Source of the DNA: Pelagibaculum spongiae
Lineage (GTDB): Bacteria; Pseudomonadota; Gammaproteobacteria; Enterobacterales; Pelagibaculaceae
DNA length: 64,000 nucleotides
Reading direction: 5' to 3'
NCBI RefSeq assembly: GCF_003097315.1
Contig: NZ_QDDL01000014.1
Coordinates: forward strand, 1-64,000
The notes under the pieces were generated by a model. That model ran no database searches. It worked only from the letters and a program-made list of their open reading frames with translations, and was not told the origin of the DNA. The position numbers were made by a program, and so were the translations under genes. Every line of letters begins with the position of its first letter. Position 1 is the first letter of the stretch. This document shows positions 35,764 through 44,621 of this stretch, piece by piece.

Positions 35764-36090
35764 ATGGCATATGTTTATTTGGTGATTGCGATTGTAGCTG
35801 AAGTGATCGGAACCAATGCAATGGTTGCATCTGATGGGTTTTCCAAAATATGGCCTAGCAGCCTGACGGTTGTTGGTTATGCTATTTCATTTTATTGTTT
35901 ATCTCTGGTGTTAAAAACCATACCGGTAGGCATTGCCTATGCGATTTGGTCGGGAATGGGCATTGTACTGGTTACCGCGATTGCCGTTGTTATTTATAAA
36001 CAAGTGCCAGACTGGCCAGCGATTGTCGGCATGACATTGATTGTTTCAGGTGTGGCGGTGATTCAATTGTTTTCAAAAATGTCGGGGTGA
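35764..36090 (+). CDS. Small multidrug resistance (SMR) transporter
   Basis: 108 aa, four transmembrane helices. The essential Glu of the SMR family is in IVAEVIGTNAM, and GIAYAIWSGMGIVLVT is the conserved third helix. It is an EmrE/QacE-type proton-coupled exporter of cationic drugs or an SugE-type guanidinium exporter; GIAYAIWSG favours the drug-transport subgroup. No partner SMR gene is adjacent, so it should form homodimers. Confidence 0.93.
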   Translation: MAYVYLVIAIVAEVIGTNAMVASDGFSKIWPSSLTVVGYAISFYCLSLVLKTIPVGIAYAIWSGMGIVLVTAIAVVIYKQVPDWPAIVGMTLIVSGVAVIQLFSKMSG

Positions 36091-36431
36091 TTAGTTGGTT
36101 GTTTTTATTGTTGAAAGGTTTGGTTTCTAAATAACGAAAAACTCGCATCTTAGAAAACACATATGCATACGATTAATCGTTGCACTTGTTTTTACATTAT
36201 TGAACAAACATGTCGCATATAAACCCGGGTAAGCTTACGGCGTACCCGACAATGTAAGTGTCTTATGCGAATGCTTACGTAACAATTAATACCAAGCAAC
36301 AATTAATACCAAGCAAAAAATAATACCAACCAAAAAACTTAAATTTTCAGAATCTTCTTACACCAGTTAATATTAGAAAATCACCGAAATTAGCTGCTTA
36401 TACGGCGATAGGAATGGATTGAAAAGTCTTA
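36091..36431. other. Intergenic region with 17-bp tandem repeats
   Basis: 341 bp between convergent genes. Three tandem copies of caattaataccaagcaa lie at 36283-36299, 36300-36316 and (imperfect) 36317-36333. No gene is supported. Confidence 0.6.
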
Positions 36432-36719
36432 CTACACAGCTTTGAGTTTCACATCTTCGCTCAACGTAACTGACAGTGCACCCGAACGTTCAATCATTTT
36501 TACTATGACAGATTGGATGGTTTCATCTTCACGAATATCGTTTTCGGTAGTGAAGGTTTCAACTTGAGGCTCTTTGCCTTCTTCTGCGACAAATTCAAGG
36601 TGTACTTCAGTAGCCAGTTTTTCATTCGGTCCGTAATAGGTGATGGCGATTGCTGGATAGCCCTTGAATCCTGCCTTGGCTTTTTTAGAGATTCTTTTTT
36701 TAGATTTTTCTAAATTCAT
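36432..36719 (-). CDS. Conserved small hypothetical protein
   Basis: 95 aa. It resembles a conserved gammaproteobacterial family with the pattern KAGFKGYPAIAITYYGPNE, but no function is known. Basic N-terminus, acidic centre, no signal peptide. The gene stands alone with a clear ATG. Confidence 0.75.
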   Translation of the reverse strand: MNLEKSKKRISKKAKAGFKGYPAIAITYYGPNEKLATEVHLEFVAEEGKEPQVETFTTENDIREDETIQSVIVKMIERSGALSVTLSEDVKLKAV

Positions 36720-36907
36720 AGTGATGTATCCTTTTCAAACGGATTAACGAGCCGGTGGATTAACTTATTTCCAATTTAACTCAGCTGGCTAAGTTACTTA
36801 TTGAAAATGAATTTCAGCTGCTGGAAATTATAGGTATGCTTGGGTCTGTCTTAAGTGTGGTTGCTTTCTGCTCAAGTATATTGCCGGATTATCGGGCTAT
36901 GTTCTAG

Positions 36908-37552
36908 TTACAATTGAAGCTCATCTGCGAGTCGTTTCAGATCGGTTGCCAAAGGTGCGATAAATGTTTGTTCCATTTGGGGAAGGTGAACCATATGACA
37001 GTGAAGTGCCTGGCGAGGGTGCCTGTTGCAAGGCGGGTTGCAGTACCATTCTTCTCCCACTATTGGGTGGCCGAGGTGACTTAAATGAATTCTAATTTGA
37101 TGGGTCCTACCGGTGAATATGTTGACCGTTACCAGCGAATGCTCTGGGCCTTTTTTGGTGACGGTAAATTGACTGTGGGCACTTTTTCCATCGGGTGTAA
37201 TGCCAAGGCTTCGCTGATCAATCTTGCCGATTGCGCCAAACTCTTCGCACTGATTCCAGGTTGGATTTCCATGAACAATGGCCAAGTATTCTTTCACTGA
37301 ATTATGGTCTTCGAGTGCTTTTTTGTAGATAGAAACCAACCGTTTTTCTGTAACAAAAAGGTTAACGCCGCTGGTGTCTGCATCAAGCTGGTGAACTGCC
37401 CATACCATTGTTCCATGTCGCTGCATCAGCCAATATTGCAGGCAGTCATCGTCATCTAGTGAACGTCCAGAAGTGGGGATATTAAAAGGCTTATCTACAA
37501 CTAAAAGGCCGTTTTTTTGGTAGATAATGCGTGCTTCAAGATCATCGATCAC
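36908..37552 (-). CDS. RluA-family RNA pseudouridine synthase
   Basis: 214 aa, catalytic domain only, with no S4 domain. The active-site motif is HQLDADTSGV: the catalytic Asp is present, but the usual Arg of HRLD is Gln. IFTGRTHQIRIHLSHLGHPI is the second conserved motif. It should isomerise a uridine in rRNA or tRNA; the target site is unknown. The size is like the short TruC/RluA group. Confidence 0.9.
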   Translation of the reverse strand: MIDDLEARIIYQKNGLLVVDKPFNIPTSGRSLDDDDCLQYWLMQRHGTMVWAVHQLDADTSGVNLFVTEKRLVSIYKKALEDHNSVKEYLAIVHGNPTWNQCEEFGAIGKIDQRSLGITPDGKSAHSQFTVTKKGPEHSLVTVNIFTGRTHQIRIHLSHLGHPIVGEEWYCNPPCNRHPRQALHCHMVHLPQMEQTFIAPLATDLKRLADELQL

Positions 37553-37721
37553 AGCGACTTCCTTGTGGGTGGTGTTTGATAAAAGTTTGATAAAAAATAG
37601 TGATGAAAATTAATTGCTACTCGAAATTATTTATTGATTATAAGTTATTTCCTTAGCCATCAATCTTGAATATAGGTGGCTAAAAATAACCTGGAATTTC
37701 AAAATAGGTAACGAGTTATGA

Positions 37722-37964
37722 TCAAGAGATAAGTCTTAAAAATCGAGTAGCTAAGATTCGTAGCCAAAACCACAAACTCCACAATAGCCCGGCAAATAAC
37801 ATCACTAATGCGTAGATGTCCTCTGGCTCAGGTTGACCATTTTGATAGCCGTTATACATCAGCATGCCTGCGGCAAATAAAATCACCCCATAGCAAAATT
37901 TCTCGAACAGATCTCGGTATTGACCGGCCAGTCTTAGAATCAGTTTTTGTAGCAGATTTTTCAT
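37722..37964 (-). CDS. Small two-helix membrane protein
   Basis: 80 aa with two hydrophobic segments (FCYGVILFAAGMLMYNGY and YALVMLFAGLLWSLWFWL) flanked by basic residues. Function unknown. No recognised family; the gene lies between the RluA-type synthase and the BLUF gene in the same direction. Confidence 0.6.
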   Translation of the reverse strand: MKNLLQKLILRLAGQYRDLFEKFCYGVILFAAGMLMYNGYQNGQPEPEDIYALVMLFAGLLWSLWFWLRILATRFLRLIS

Positions 37965-38071
37965 TGGTCCAGTGTAACTGCGGCGAATCAGTTTACCGAT
38001 AGTGATTTACCGGTGAATTGAATCACCGGCACAGATTTAGTGTTGGAAGCGGTGGTTTTAAAGCGAGGAGA

Positions 38072-38509
38072 TCAAGCTCTAACGCTATGGCGGCGAAAGC
38101 TCATTAGCAGCTTCATTGCCAAGGATGGTTGTTTGATTAATTCATCGCGCAGCAGGCCCACGGTCAGAAAATCGGTAATGCCAGCTTCGTCTGCTAGGTC
38201 ATCAGCATAGGGGCCATAGTAGCCCATTTCCCATTCATTAAAGCGGCGTCTTTCGATGGGCCGCTTTAGTAGAGTGGTGACCATATGATGGCGAGGATCT
38301 TCACAAATGCGACGATATAGCGCTTCAACTTGTTGCTGCTCACCTTCAATTGCCTGAATAAATAATCCTTCGCAATAAAGCAGCATGCCGGTAATTCCGA
38401 TCCGCTGATTATTAGGACGTGCGCTGTGTAATAGCTGGCGGATTTGTTCGGCAGATATTTCTTCGGTGGCGGTGCTGGTGTAGACCAGCGAATATGCTCG
38501 GTTGTCCAT
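38072..38509 (-). CDS. BLUF blue-light photoreceptor
   Basis: 145 aa. It is a FAD-binding BLUF domain with the key residues in place: Tyr10 in YSLVYTS, Asn34 in ARPNNQR, Gln52 in LFIQAIEG, and the Trp/Met pair in NEWEMGY. A C-terminal helical extension of about 45 residues may pass on the signal. No output domain is fused, so it should act through a partner protein. I use ATG 38509, because BLUF domains start a few residues before this Tyr; GTG 38587 would add 26 residues with no better ribosome site. The PAS-GGDEF gene lies upstream in the same direction, a likely partner. Confidence 0.88.
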   Translation of the reverse strand: MDNRAYSLVYTSTATEEISAEQIRQLLHSARPNNQRIGITGMLLYCEGLFIQAIEGEQQQVEALYRRICEDPRHHMVTTLLKRPIERRRFNEWEMGYYGPYADDLADEAGITDFLTVGLLRDELIKQPSLAMKLLMSFRRHSVRA

Positions 38510-38713
38510 AACCTGAGTTTTCTTTTCCTTGAATAACACAGCAAAAGTCTGGTCTTTGCTGGGCTGAATCGTTGTGAGTAAACTCACAAAGCCAGTAGCT
38601 AATTAATCAATAGCGGCTTTTTTAGGTAGTTGACGAACTTAAGCGGAAAGATGATTTACTGAATTGGTATAAATCATCAAAGCAGGCAGAAATTTATTGA
38701 TCATTGTAATGTT

Positions 38714-39679
38714 TTATAAATCGTAAATAATACTATCTCTGCCTGCTAGCTTGGCTTGATACATTAATTGATCGGCTCGGCGAACAATCGTCTCGGGCGA
38801 GTCAGTTGAGCATGAGATAGTCGCACCGATAGACAAGGTGCAAATAATATCCAGATTGTCTGCTGCTGATGGTTTTTCAGAATGATGCGAGCTAATACCA
38901 ATTAATGTGCCACGAGTGATATCAGACAAGCGCTGGGCAATGATTTTCAATTTTTGTGGGCTGACTCTGGGCATGATCGCGACAAACTCTTCTCCACCCC
39001 AACGGCCTAGCATGTCGCTATTTCGTAATGCTTGACTTAAATAATCTGATAGCTGCTTTAGCACTAGGTCACCGGCATCGTGGCCGTATTTATCATTAAT
39101 GTTTTTAAAATGATCAATATCAATAAATAGCAAGCCAAAATTAATTTTATGACGATGCATTTCAGCACAGCGAAGGCTGAGCTCTCGAAGTAGATGGCGG
39201 CGATTAGGCAAGCCAGTTAATTCGTCGAGTAATGCTTGGTCTGCCAGTTTTTTAAGGCGAGTTTCATTGCTTAGCTGACGTGAGATATCGCTAAAAATCT
39301 CTGTTGCACCAATGATTTCCCCATCACGATCGGTCAGGGGGGCGGTGCGCACTTCAACCGCAACTTTGCGACCACTCTTGTGCTTGAGAAATAAACGACA
39401 ACGATGCTTTTTACCGCGTTCAATCACTGCGAGTAACGGACAGCCATTAATACAGACCGCTCGATCCTTTTGGTCGGTATGTCGCAAAATATTTTCATGG
39501 CAATGCCGTCCGACGACCTCTTCTGCAGAAAAACCCGTGATTAATTCGGCTGCTTGATTCCAAAATAAGATACGCCTGTCCTTATCGACCACATACAAAC
39601 CATCAGCTAACTGGTTGGCTAACTGTTCAAAATCAGGAAGTAACGGGCTGGAATAAGCTTGATTAGAAGCTTTGGGCAT
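38714..39679 (-). CDS. PAS-GGDEF diguanylate cyclase
   Basis: 321 aa. A PAS domain (residues 15-130, LANQLADGLYVVDKDRRILF) with a PAC-like end is joined to a GGDEF domain with active-site GGEEF (RWGGEEFVAI). The product-inhibition I-site RNSD lies five residues before it, so the enzyme should be active and feedback-regulated, making c-di-GMP from two GTP. No membrane segment. The PAS ligand is unknown. It lies 204 bp upstream of the BLUF gene. Confidence 0.93.
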   Translation of the reverse strand: MPKASNQAYSSPLLPDFEQLANQLADGLYVVDKDRRILFWNQAAELITGFSAEEVVGRHCHENILRHTDQKDRAVCINGCPLLAVIERGKKHRCRLFLKHKSGRKVAVEVRTAPLTDRDGEIIGATEIFSDISRQLSNETRLKKLADQALLDELTGLPNRRHLLRELSLRCAEMHRHKINFGLLFIDIDHFKNINDKYGHDAGDLVLKQLSDYLSQALRNSDMLGRWGGEEFVAIMPRVSPQKLKIIAQRLSDITRGTLIGISSHHSEKPSAADNLDIICTLSIGATISCSTDSPETIVRRADQLMYQAKLAGRDSIIYDL

Positions 39680-39799
39680 TCAGATCTCCGGAAATACGAT
39701 AGCCGAAATATACTCTTAGAAAGCGGCGGGTCAAAATGTAACAAATTGATTTGTTATGTAACTTACCGATATTTAGCTGAAAGTGAGTGCTAACTGGTA

Positions 39800-39815
39800 C
39801 TGTGATTTTATCCAG
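39800..39815 (+). promoter_or_regulatory. Near-consensus LexA box upstream of uvrD
   Basis: CTGTgattttatCCAG, i.e. CTGT-N8-CCAG, one mismatch from CTGT-N8-ACAG. It lies 105 bp before the uvrD ATG. The E. coli uvrD box also ends in CCAG, which supports the assignment. Confidence 0.6.
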
Positions 39816-39920
39816 AGGTTATCTGCTGGTAGAATCGGTCAGGCTCTAGGGCCTGCTAGCAAAATAGTGATCAGGACTTGGCGAATTGAGTATTAAACTG
39901 GCTCCATAAAGGCGGACCCG

Positions 39921-42095
39921 ATGGACGATATATCCCCGATTCTCGACAATCTTAACAAGGCGCAGAGAGACGCAGTCGCCGCGCCAGAACAGCATTGCCT
40001 AGTATTGGCCGGTGCGGGTTCGGGTAAAACCCGGGTGCTGGTGCATCGAATCGCTTTTTTGACCGCCTCTGGTGGTGTGGGTGTTTCACCTTGGTCATTA
40101 CTTGCTGTGACTTTTACCAATAAAGCGGCAGCAGAAATGCGCGGTCGAGTGGAGTCGGTGGCAGGTGTATCGCCAGCCGGCATGTGGTTAGGCACTTTCC
40201 ATAGTCTGGCGCATCGATTTTTACGCCAACATTGGCAGCAAGCCAATTTGCCACAGCAGTTTCAAATTATTGATTCCGATGACCAGTACCGAATGATCAG
40301 GCGAATCATGCGGGAAGCCGGACTGGATGAAAGTAAATGGCCACCGCGTCAGGTGCAGTGGTTTATTAATAACAGCAAGGAAGAAGGTCTTCGACCACAA
40401 CATATCGAGACTTACAACGATTTTCATCGTCAGACGCATTTGCAGATTTATCAGGCTTATCAAGAGGCTTGTGATCGCGGTGGCATGGTCGATTTCTCTG
40501 AGTTATTGCTGCGCTCGTTAGAAACCCTGCGCAACAATACTGAGCTGCGAAATCATTACCAGGGTCGCTTCCGGCATATTCTGGTCGATGAGTTTCAAGA
40601 TACCAACACCATTCAATATGCCTGGTTGCGTTTAATGTGCGGCCCAAACAGTAAGCTGTTTGTGGTAGGTGATGATGACCAGTCTATTTACGGTTGGCGG
40701 GGTGCAAAAATTGAGAATATCCAACAATTCTCTCGTGACTACCCAGATGCTTTAAGCATTAAATTGGAGCAAAATTATCGCTCCACTAGCAATATTTTGA
40801 ATGCTTCTAACGCTGTTATTGAAAATAACACCGAGCGAATGGGCAAAAAGCTGTGGACCGATGACGGCGATGGCGAAGCAATTTCACTATATGCAGCATT
40901 TAATGATTTAGATGAAGCGCGTTATATCGTTGATCGAATTCAACAGGAAGTGCGCGACGGCAGCCCCAGAAAAGATATCGCAATTTTATATCGCTCTAAT
41001 GCCCAGTCACGGGTATTAGAAGAATCATTAATTCAAGCTGCAATGCCTTATCGAATTTATGGTGGTCAGCGATTCTTTGACCGCCAGGAAATTAAAGATG
41101 CGATGGGTTATTTACGGCTAATTGCCCATGGCGGTGATGACTCAGCGTTTGAGCGGGTAGTTAATACGCCAACTCGTGGCATCGGTGATCGCACGGTGCA
41201 GGCGGTTCGTGAATTGGCGCGTGAGCAAGAGCTCACCATGTGGTTAGCGGCTGAAAAATTAATTGAAGCCAAAGCATTAACAGCACGAGCCATTAAAGCC
41301 CTAAAAGGTTTCCTTGATTTGATCGAAGAACTTCGTGTTAATTGCGAAGGGGCCGAGCTGTATTTGCAAGCGGCAGAAGTGGTTGAAAACTCTGGTCTGC
41401 AAGCGCATTACCAAAAAGAAAAAGGCGAAAAAGGTCAGGCAAGAATTGAAAACCTACAGGAGCTGGTTAATGCCTGTCGTGGTTTTGATCCGGATTTAGC
41501 CAATGAAGAAGGCATGGAACTGGGTCCGCTTGATGCATTTTTAGCCCATGCGGCGTTAGAAGCGGGTGAAAGCCAAGCGGCCGATCATGATGATGCAGTT
41601 CAGTTAATGACCTTGCACTCGGCTAAAGGTTTGGAATTTCCAATTGTCTTTTTATGTGGACTGGAAGATGGCTTATTCCCACATAAAATGTCGTTGGACG
41701 ATGGCAACCTCGATGAAGAACGGCGCTTGTGTTACGTCGGAATGACCCGGGCAATGCAAAAACTTAATTTAAGCTATGCCGAAATTCGTCGAATGTATGG
41801 ACAGGAGAATTACACCTCGCCATCGCGCTTTATTCGTGAAATTCCTGCCGAGTTATTAAACGAAGTTCGACTGGGTGGCAGCGTGTCTAGGCCGGTGGTT
41901 AAGTCTTCGATGTTTGCACCGCAAGATACCGGCAGCGTCGCCTTAGGCAGCCGAGTAGCACATAAGAAATTTGGCGAAGGTACCGTGATTAATATTGAAG
42001 GCGATGGCCCTTCGGCGCGTATTCAAGTTAATTTCGATGATGCCGGTGATAAATGGTTAGTACTGTCTTACGCCAAGCTAGAAACTTTAAGTTAA
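39921..42095 (+). CDS. uvrD: DNA helicase II, UvrD
   Basis: 724 aa SF1A 3'-5' helicase of nucleotide-excision and mismatch repair. It opens like E. coli UvrD (LDNLNKAQRDAVAAPEQHCL). Walker A is AGAGSGKTRV (about 30-38), Walker B VDEFQDTN (about 220-227), and then GDDDQSIYGWRGA, LEQNYRST, LMTLHSAKGLEF and YVGMTRA follow. The C-terminal RVAHKKFGEGTVINIEGDG is the RNA-polymerase-binding Tudor-like tail, which separates UvrD from Rep. A LexA-type site lies upstream. The gene is alone and followed by a terminator. Confidence 0.97.
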   Translation: MDDISPILDNLNKAQRDAVAAPEQHCLVLAGAGSGKTRVLVHRIAFLTASGGVGVSPWSLLAVTFTNKAAAEMRGRVESVAGVSPAGMWLGTFHSLAHRFLRQHWQQANLPQQFQIIDSDDQYRMIRRIMREAGLDESKWPPRQVQWFINNSKEEGLRPQHIETYNDFHRQTHLQIYQAYQEACDRGGMVDFSELLLRSLETLRNNTELRNHYQGRFRHILVDEFQDTNTIQYAWLRLMCGPNSKLFVVGDDDQSIYGWRGAKIENIQQFSRDYPDALSIKLEQNYRSTSNILNASNAVIENNTERMGKKLWTDDGDGEAISLYAAFNDLDEARYIVDRIQQEVRDGSPRKDIAILYRSNAQSRVLEESLIQAAMPYRIYGGQRFFDRQEIKDAMGYLRLIAHGGDDSAFERVVNTPTRGIGDRTVQAVRELAREQELTMWLAAEKLIEAKALTARAIKALKGFLDLIEELRVNCEGAELYLQAAEVVENSGLQAHYQKEKGEKGQARIENLQELVNACRGFDPDLANEEGMELGPLDAFLAHAALEAGESQAADHDDAVQLMTLHSAKGLEFPIVFLCGLEDGLFPHKMSLDDGNLDEERRLCYVGMTRAMQKLNLSYAEIRRMYGQENYTSPSRFIREIPAELLNEVRLGGSVSRPVVKSSMFAPQDTGSVALGSRVAHKKFGEGTVINIEGDGPSARIQVNFDDAGDKWLVLSYAKLETLS

Positions 42096-42167
42096 TGAAG
42101 TGCATGGCAGCTGTTATTGGTGTGAAAACTGATCAAACATAATAGCTGCCTGTATGGGCTATTTGAA

Positions 42168-42205
42168 AACCAGTCGCCGCAGTTAAACGGTGTGCTGGTT
42201 TTTTT
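42168..42205 (+). terminator. Terminator after uvrD
   Basis: Stem aaccagtcgccg / cggtgtgctggtt (a wobble pair and one bulge) followed by seven T. A separate hairpin (ggcagctgttat / ataatagctgcc) at 42107-42150 precedes it. Confidence 0.75.
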
Positions 42206-42207
42206 GT

Positions 42208-42627
42208 AAAGATTGAATCGCTTGCTGTAGATATTTCGGTAGCATTCAAAACATGAAAAAAGTACTGGTTTTTATATTTTACATTCATCTATCAGAGCTA
42301 AAATTCCTCGAGTAAAACACAGATAAAATCAATCTTAGTTTTGATGATGGCTTTGTTATTAAATCACTAGCCAAATTGTTAATTCAAAAAAGCAAACCAG
42401 TACCATTTTTTATTGGCTAGTTTGGTTAAAACAGATCTTGCATCGAGATATTTCATTCGGTGATGTATCCCTTATACCCAAACCAGCCCTTTGAGGATTT
42501 TGGAGTGGATTGGGTATATCTCCCTTTATCGCCAAGCCGACAGTTGCTTTGATTACAACTGACGCTGATCAACCATTCGGTTAGTCTGCGCGTTATGCTG
42601 CAAACTGGCTTTTAAGTAGATAGCGCC
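42208..42627. other. Intergenic region upstream of the acyl-CoA synthetase
   Basis: About 420 bp. It holds inverted arms gtactggttt and aaaccagtac around 42260-42402 and the palindrome at 42472. No gene is supported. Confidence 0.5.
42472..42517. repeat. Palindromic tatacccaa repeat
   Basis: tatacccaaacca (42472) and gtggattgggtata (to about 42516) are inverted arms around ccctttgaggattttgg. A member of the family at 4574 and 21142. Confidence 0.65.
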
Positions 42628-44469
42628 ATGCATTCAATAAAAATTCACCCGATTCATTTGCTGCAGCAACGGGCTGCTGAAACACCAGATAAGCCGGTGT
42701 TGCACTGGAAGTCCGATGGACAATGGCACCAGTGGAACTGGCGGGAGTTTTGGCAACGGGCTAATCAATTAGCCGGAGAGATGATCCGTTGTGGCCTAGA
42801 ACCAGGCCAAATGATCGGTATTTATGCTTGGAACTCACCGCAATGGTTGTTGGTGGATGTTGCAGGCATGCTCGCCAGATTAGTTGTGGTGCCGATTTAT
42901 CCAACCAGTACCACCGAACAAGCAGCACAGATTGCCGACGATTCTGGTATCCGCTGGTTGTTTACTGGCGTGCAACAAGAGTTTGATCGCGCCTTGCCAT
43001 TGTTAGATGGTTGTGTCGAACAACTGGTGCCGATGTCTAAGGGCATCGATATTCGTTCGTGTCCGGCAGCACGTCCTCTAGGCAATTTAATCAGTCCCTT
43101 GAGCGAAGTATTACAAGAGCAAGTTGACCTGCGAATTGAGCAGGTGCAACTAAGTGATTTGGCTACTTTGATTTACACCTCAGGCACCACCGGTGTGCCA
43201 AAAGGCGTCATGCTGGATTTCGAAAACATGTCAGACAGTTTCGAAATGCACGACAAACGCTTAAAGGTTGGCAAAGAAGATTTAACTTTGAGTTTCTTGC
43301 CATTAAGCCATGTTTATGAACGTGCCTGGGCGCATTACATACTGACTTGTGGTGGCGAAGTAGCAACCTGTGCCGATCCGAAAAAAGTCGGTGAATTGCT
43401 GCCTGAAATTAAACCGACCACCATGTGCGCCGTGCCGCGCTTCCTTGAAAAAGTGTGTGATGGTATTCAGGCCAAAGCGTATAAAGCAGGTGGCTTGAAG
43501 ATGCGTTTGTTCAAAAAAGCCATGGCTGATGGTTTGCTGCAGCTGGAGCATAAGCGCAAGGGTACTGTGGATAAAAAGCTTAATTTCAGATGTAAAATTT
43601 GGGACAAGCTAGTTTTTCAAAAAGTCCGACAAGCGCTTGGTGGCCGATTGAGAATGGTGCCATGTGGTGGTGCTCGATTGGACCCTGAAGTGCAATCATT
43701 CTTTATGGTGCTCGGTATTCCGGTAAAAATTGGTTATGGCTTGACGGAAACCCTAGCGACCGTTTGCTGTACCGATGACGGTAACTGGGAATCTGGTCAT
43801 GTTGGTTTCCCATTGCCGGGAATAGACGTTCGTATCGGCGAAAATGACGAAATTATTGTTCGTGGCGGCAATGTAATGCGCGGCTATTTCAAGCGTAAAA
43901 ATGCCACCGATGAAGTGATGAAGAATGACTGGTTCCATACCGGCGATTGCGGTTATTTCGACAAGCAGGGTCGATTGGTGTTAACCGATCGCATCAAGGA
44001 ATTGATGAAAACTTCCGGCGGCAAATACATTGCACCGCAGCGTATTGAAGGTCAGGTTGCCCGTGGTGATCTGATCGAACAGGTGGCGATTATTGCCGAA
44101 GCGAGAAATTTTGTTTCTGCATTAATAGTACCGGCATGGGATTCGTTGGAAGATTACGCCAAGAGCGTTAATATCAAATATCATGATCGGCTAGAATTGC
44201 TAAAACATACTCATATTATGGATGTGATGGAGCAGCGATTAGAAGAGCTGCAAAAAGGTTTGGCGCGTTTTGAGAAAATTCGTAAATTCACCTTGGTTCC
44301 GCATGAGTTTTCAATTGAATTGGGTGAAATTACCCCAACGCTAAAACTTCGCCGTAAAGTGATCATGAAAAAATTCCGTAAGGAAATTGAGGCAATGTAC
44401 GAAGGCGTTCGCTTTGATAGCAAGAGTAAAGATAAGACTAAAAACAAAACCGACCCAGATTTAGAGTAA
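42628..44469 (+). CDS. Long-chain fatty acyl-CoA synthetase
   Basis: 613 aa, AMP-forming acyl-CoA ligase of the FAA/FACL type. The ATP loop is LIYTSGTTGVPKGVMLD, the A5 motif is IGYGLTET, the A7/A8 region is FHTGDCGYFDKQGRLVLTDR followed by IKELMKTSGGKYIAPQRIE, and a catalytic Lys region (EITPTLKLRRK) ends it. It activates fatty acids to acyl-CoA for lipid synthesis or degradation. No signal peptide. It stands alone with its own promoter region. Confidence 0.93.
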   Translation: MHSIKIHPIHLLQQRAAETPDKPVLHWKSDGQWHQWNWREFWQRANQLAGEMIRCGLEPGQMIGIYAWNSPQWLLVDVAGMLARLVVVPIYPTSTTEQAAQIADDSGIRWLFTGVQQEFDRALPLLDGCVEQLVPMSKGIDIRSCPAARPLGNLISPLSEVLQEQVDLRIEQVQLSDLATLIYTSGTTGVPKGVMLDFENMSDSFEMHDKRLKVGKEDLTLSFLPLSHVYERAWAHYILTCGGEVATCADPKKVGELLPEIKPTTMCAVPRFLEKVCDGIQAKAYKAGGLKMRLFKKAMADGLLQLEHKRKGTVDKKLNFRCKIWDKLVFQKVRQALGGRLRMVPCGGARLDPEVQSFFMVLGIPVKIGYGLTETLATVCCTDDGNWESGHVGFPLPGIDVRIGENDEIIVRGGNVMRGYFKRKNATDEVMKNDWFHTGDCGYFDKQGRLVLTDRIKELMKTSGGKYIAPQRIEGQVARGDLIEQVAIIAEARNFVSALIVPAWDSLEDYAKSVNIKYHDRLELLKHTHIMDVMEQRLEELQKGLARFEKIRKFTLVPHEFSIELGEITPTLKLRRKVIMKKFRKEIEAMYEGVRFDSKSKDKTKNKTDPDLE

Positions 44470-44621
44470 CGCTTAGCCAAAACTGAACGATAAATATTTG
44501 TACATATTATCGATCAATAATGAAAGCGCGGTTTACACTAAAAGGTGGAAGTGAAAACTAAAACTTTTACAATGTGTTATCTGGCGTTTAGATAATTAGC
44601 CCTATTTTTTTGGAGAAAGCC

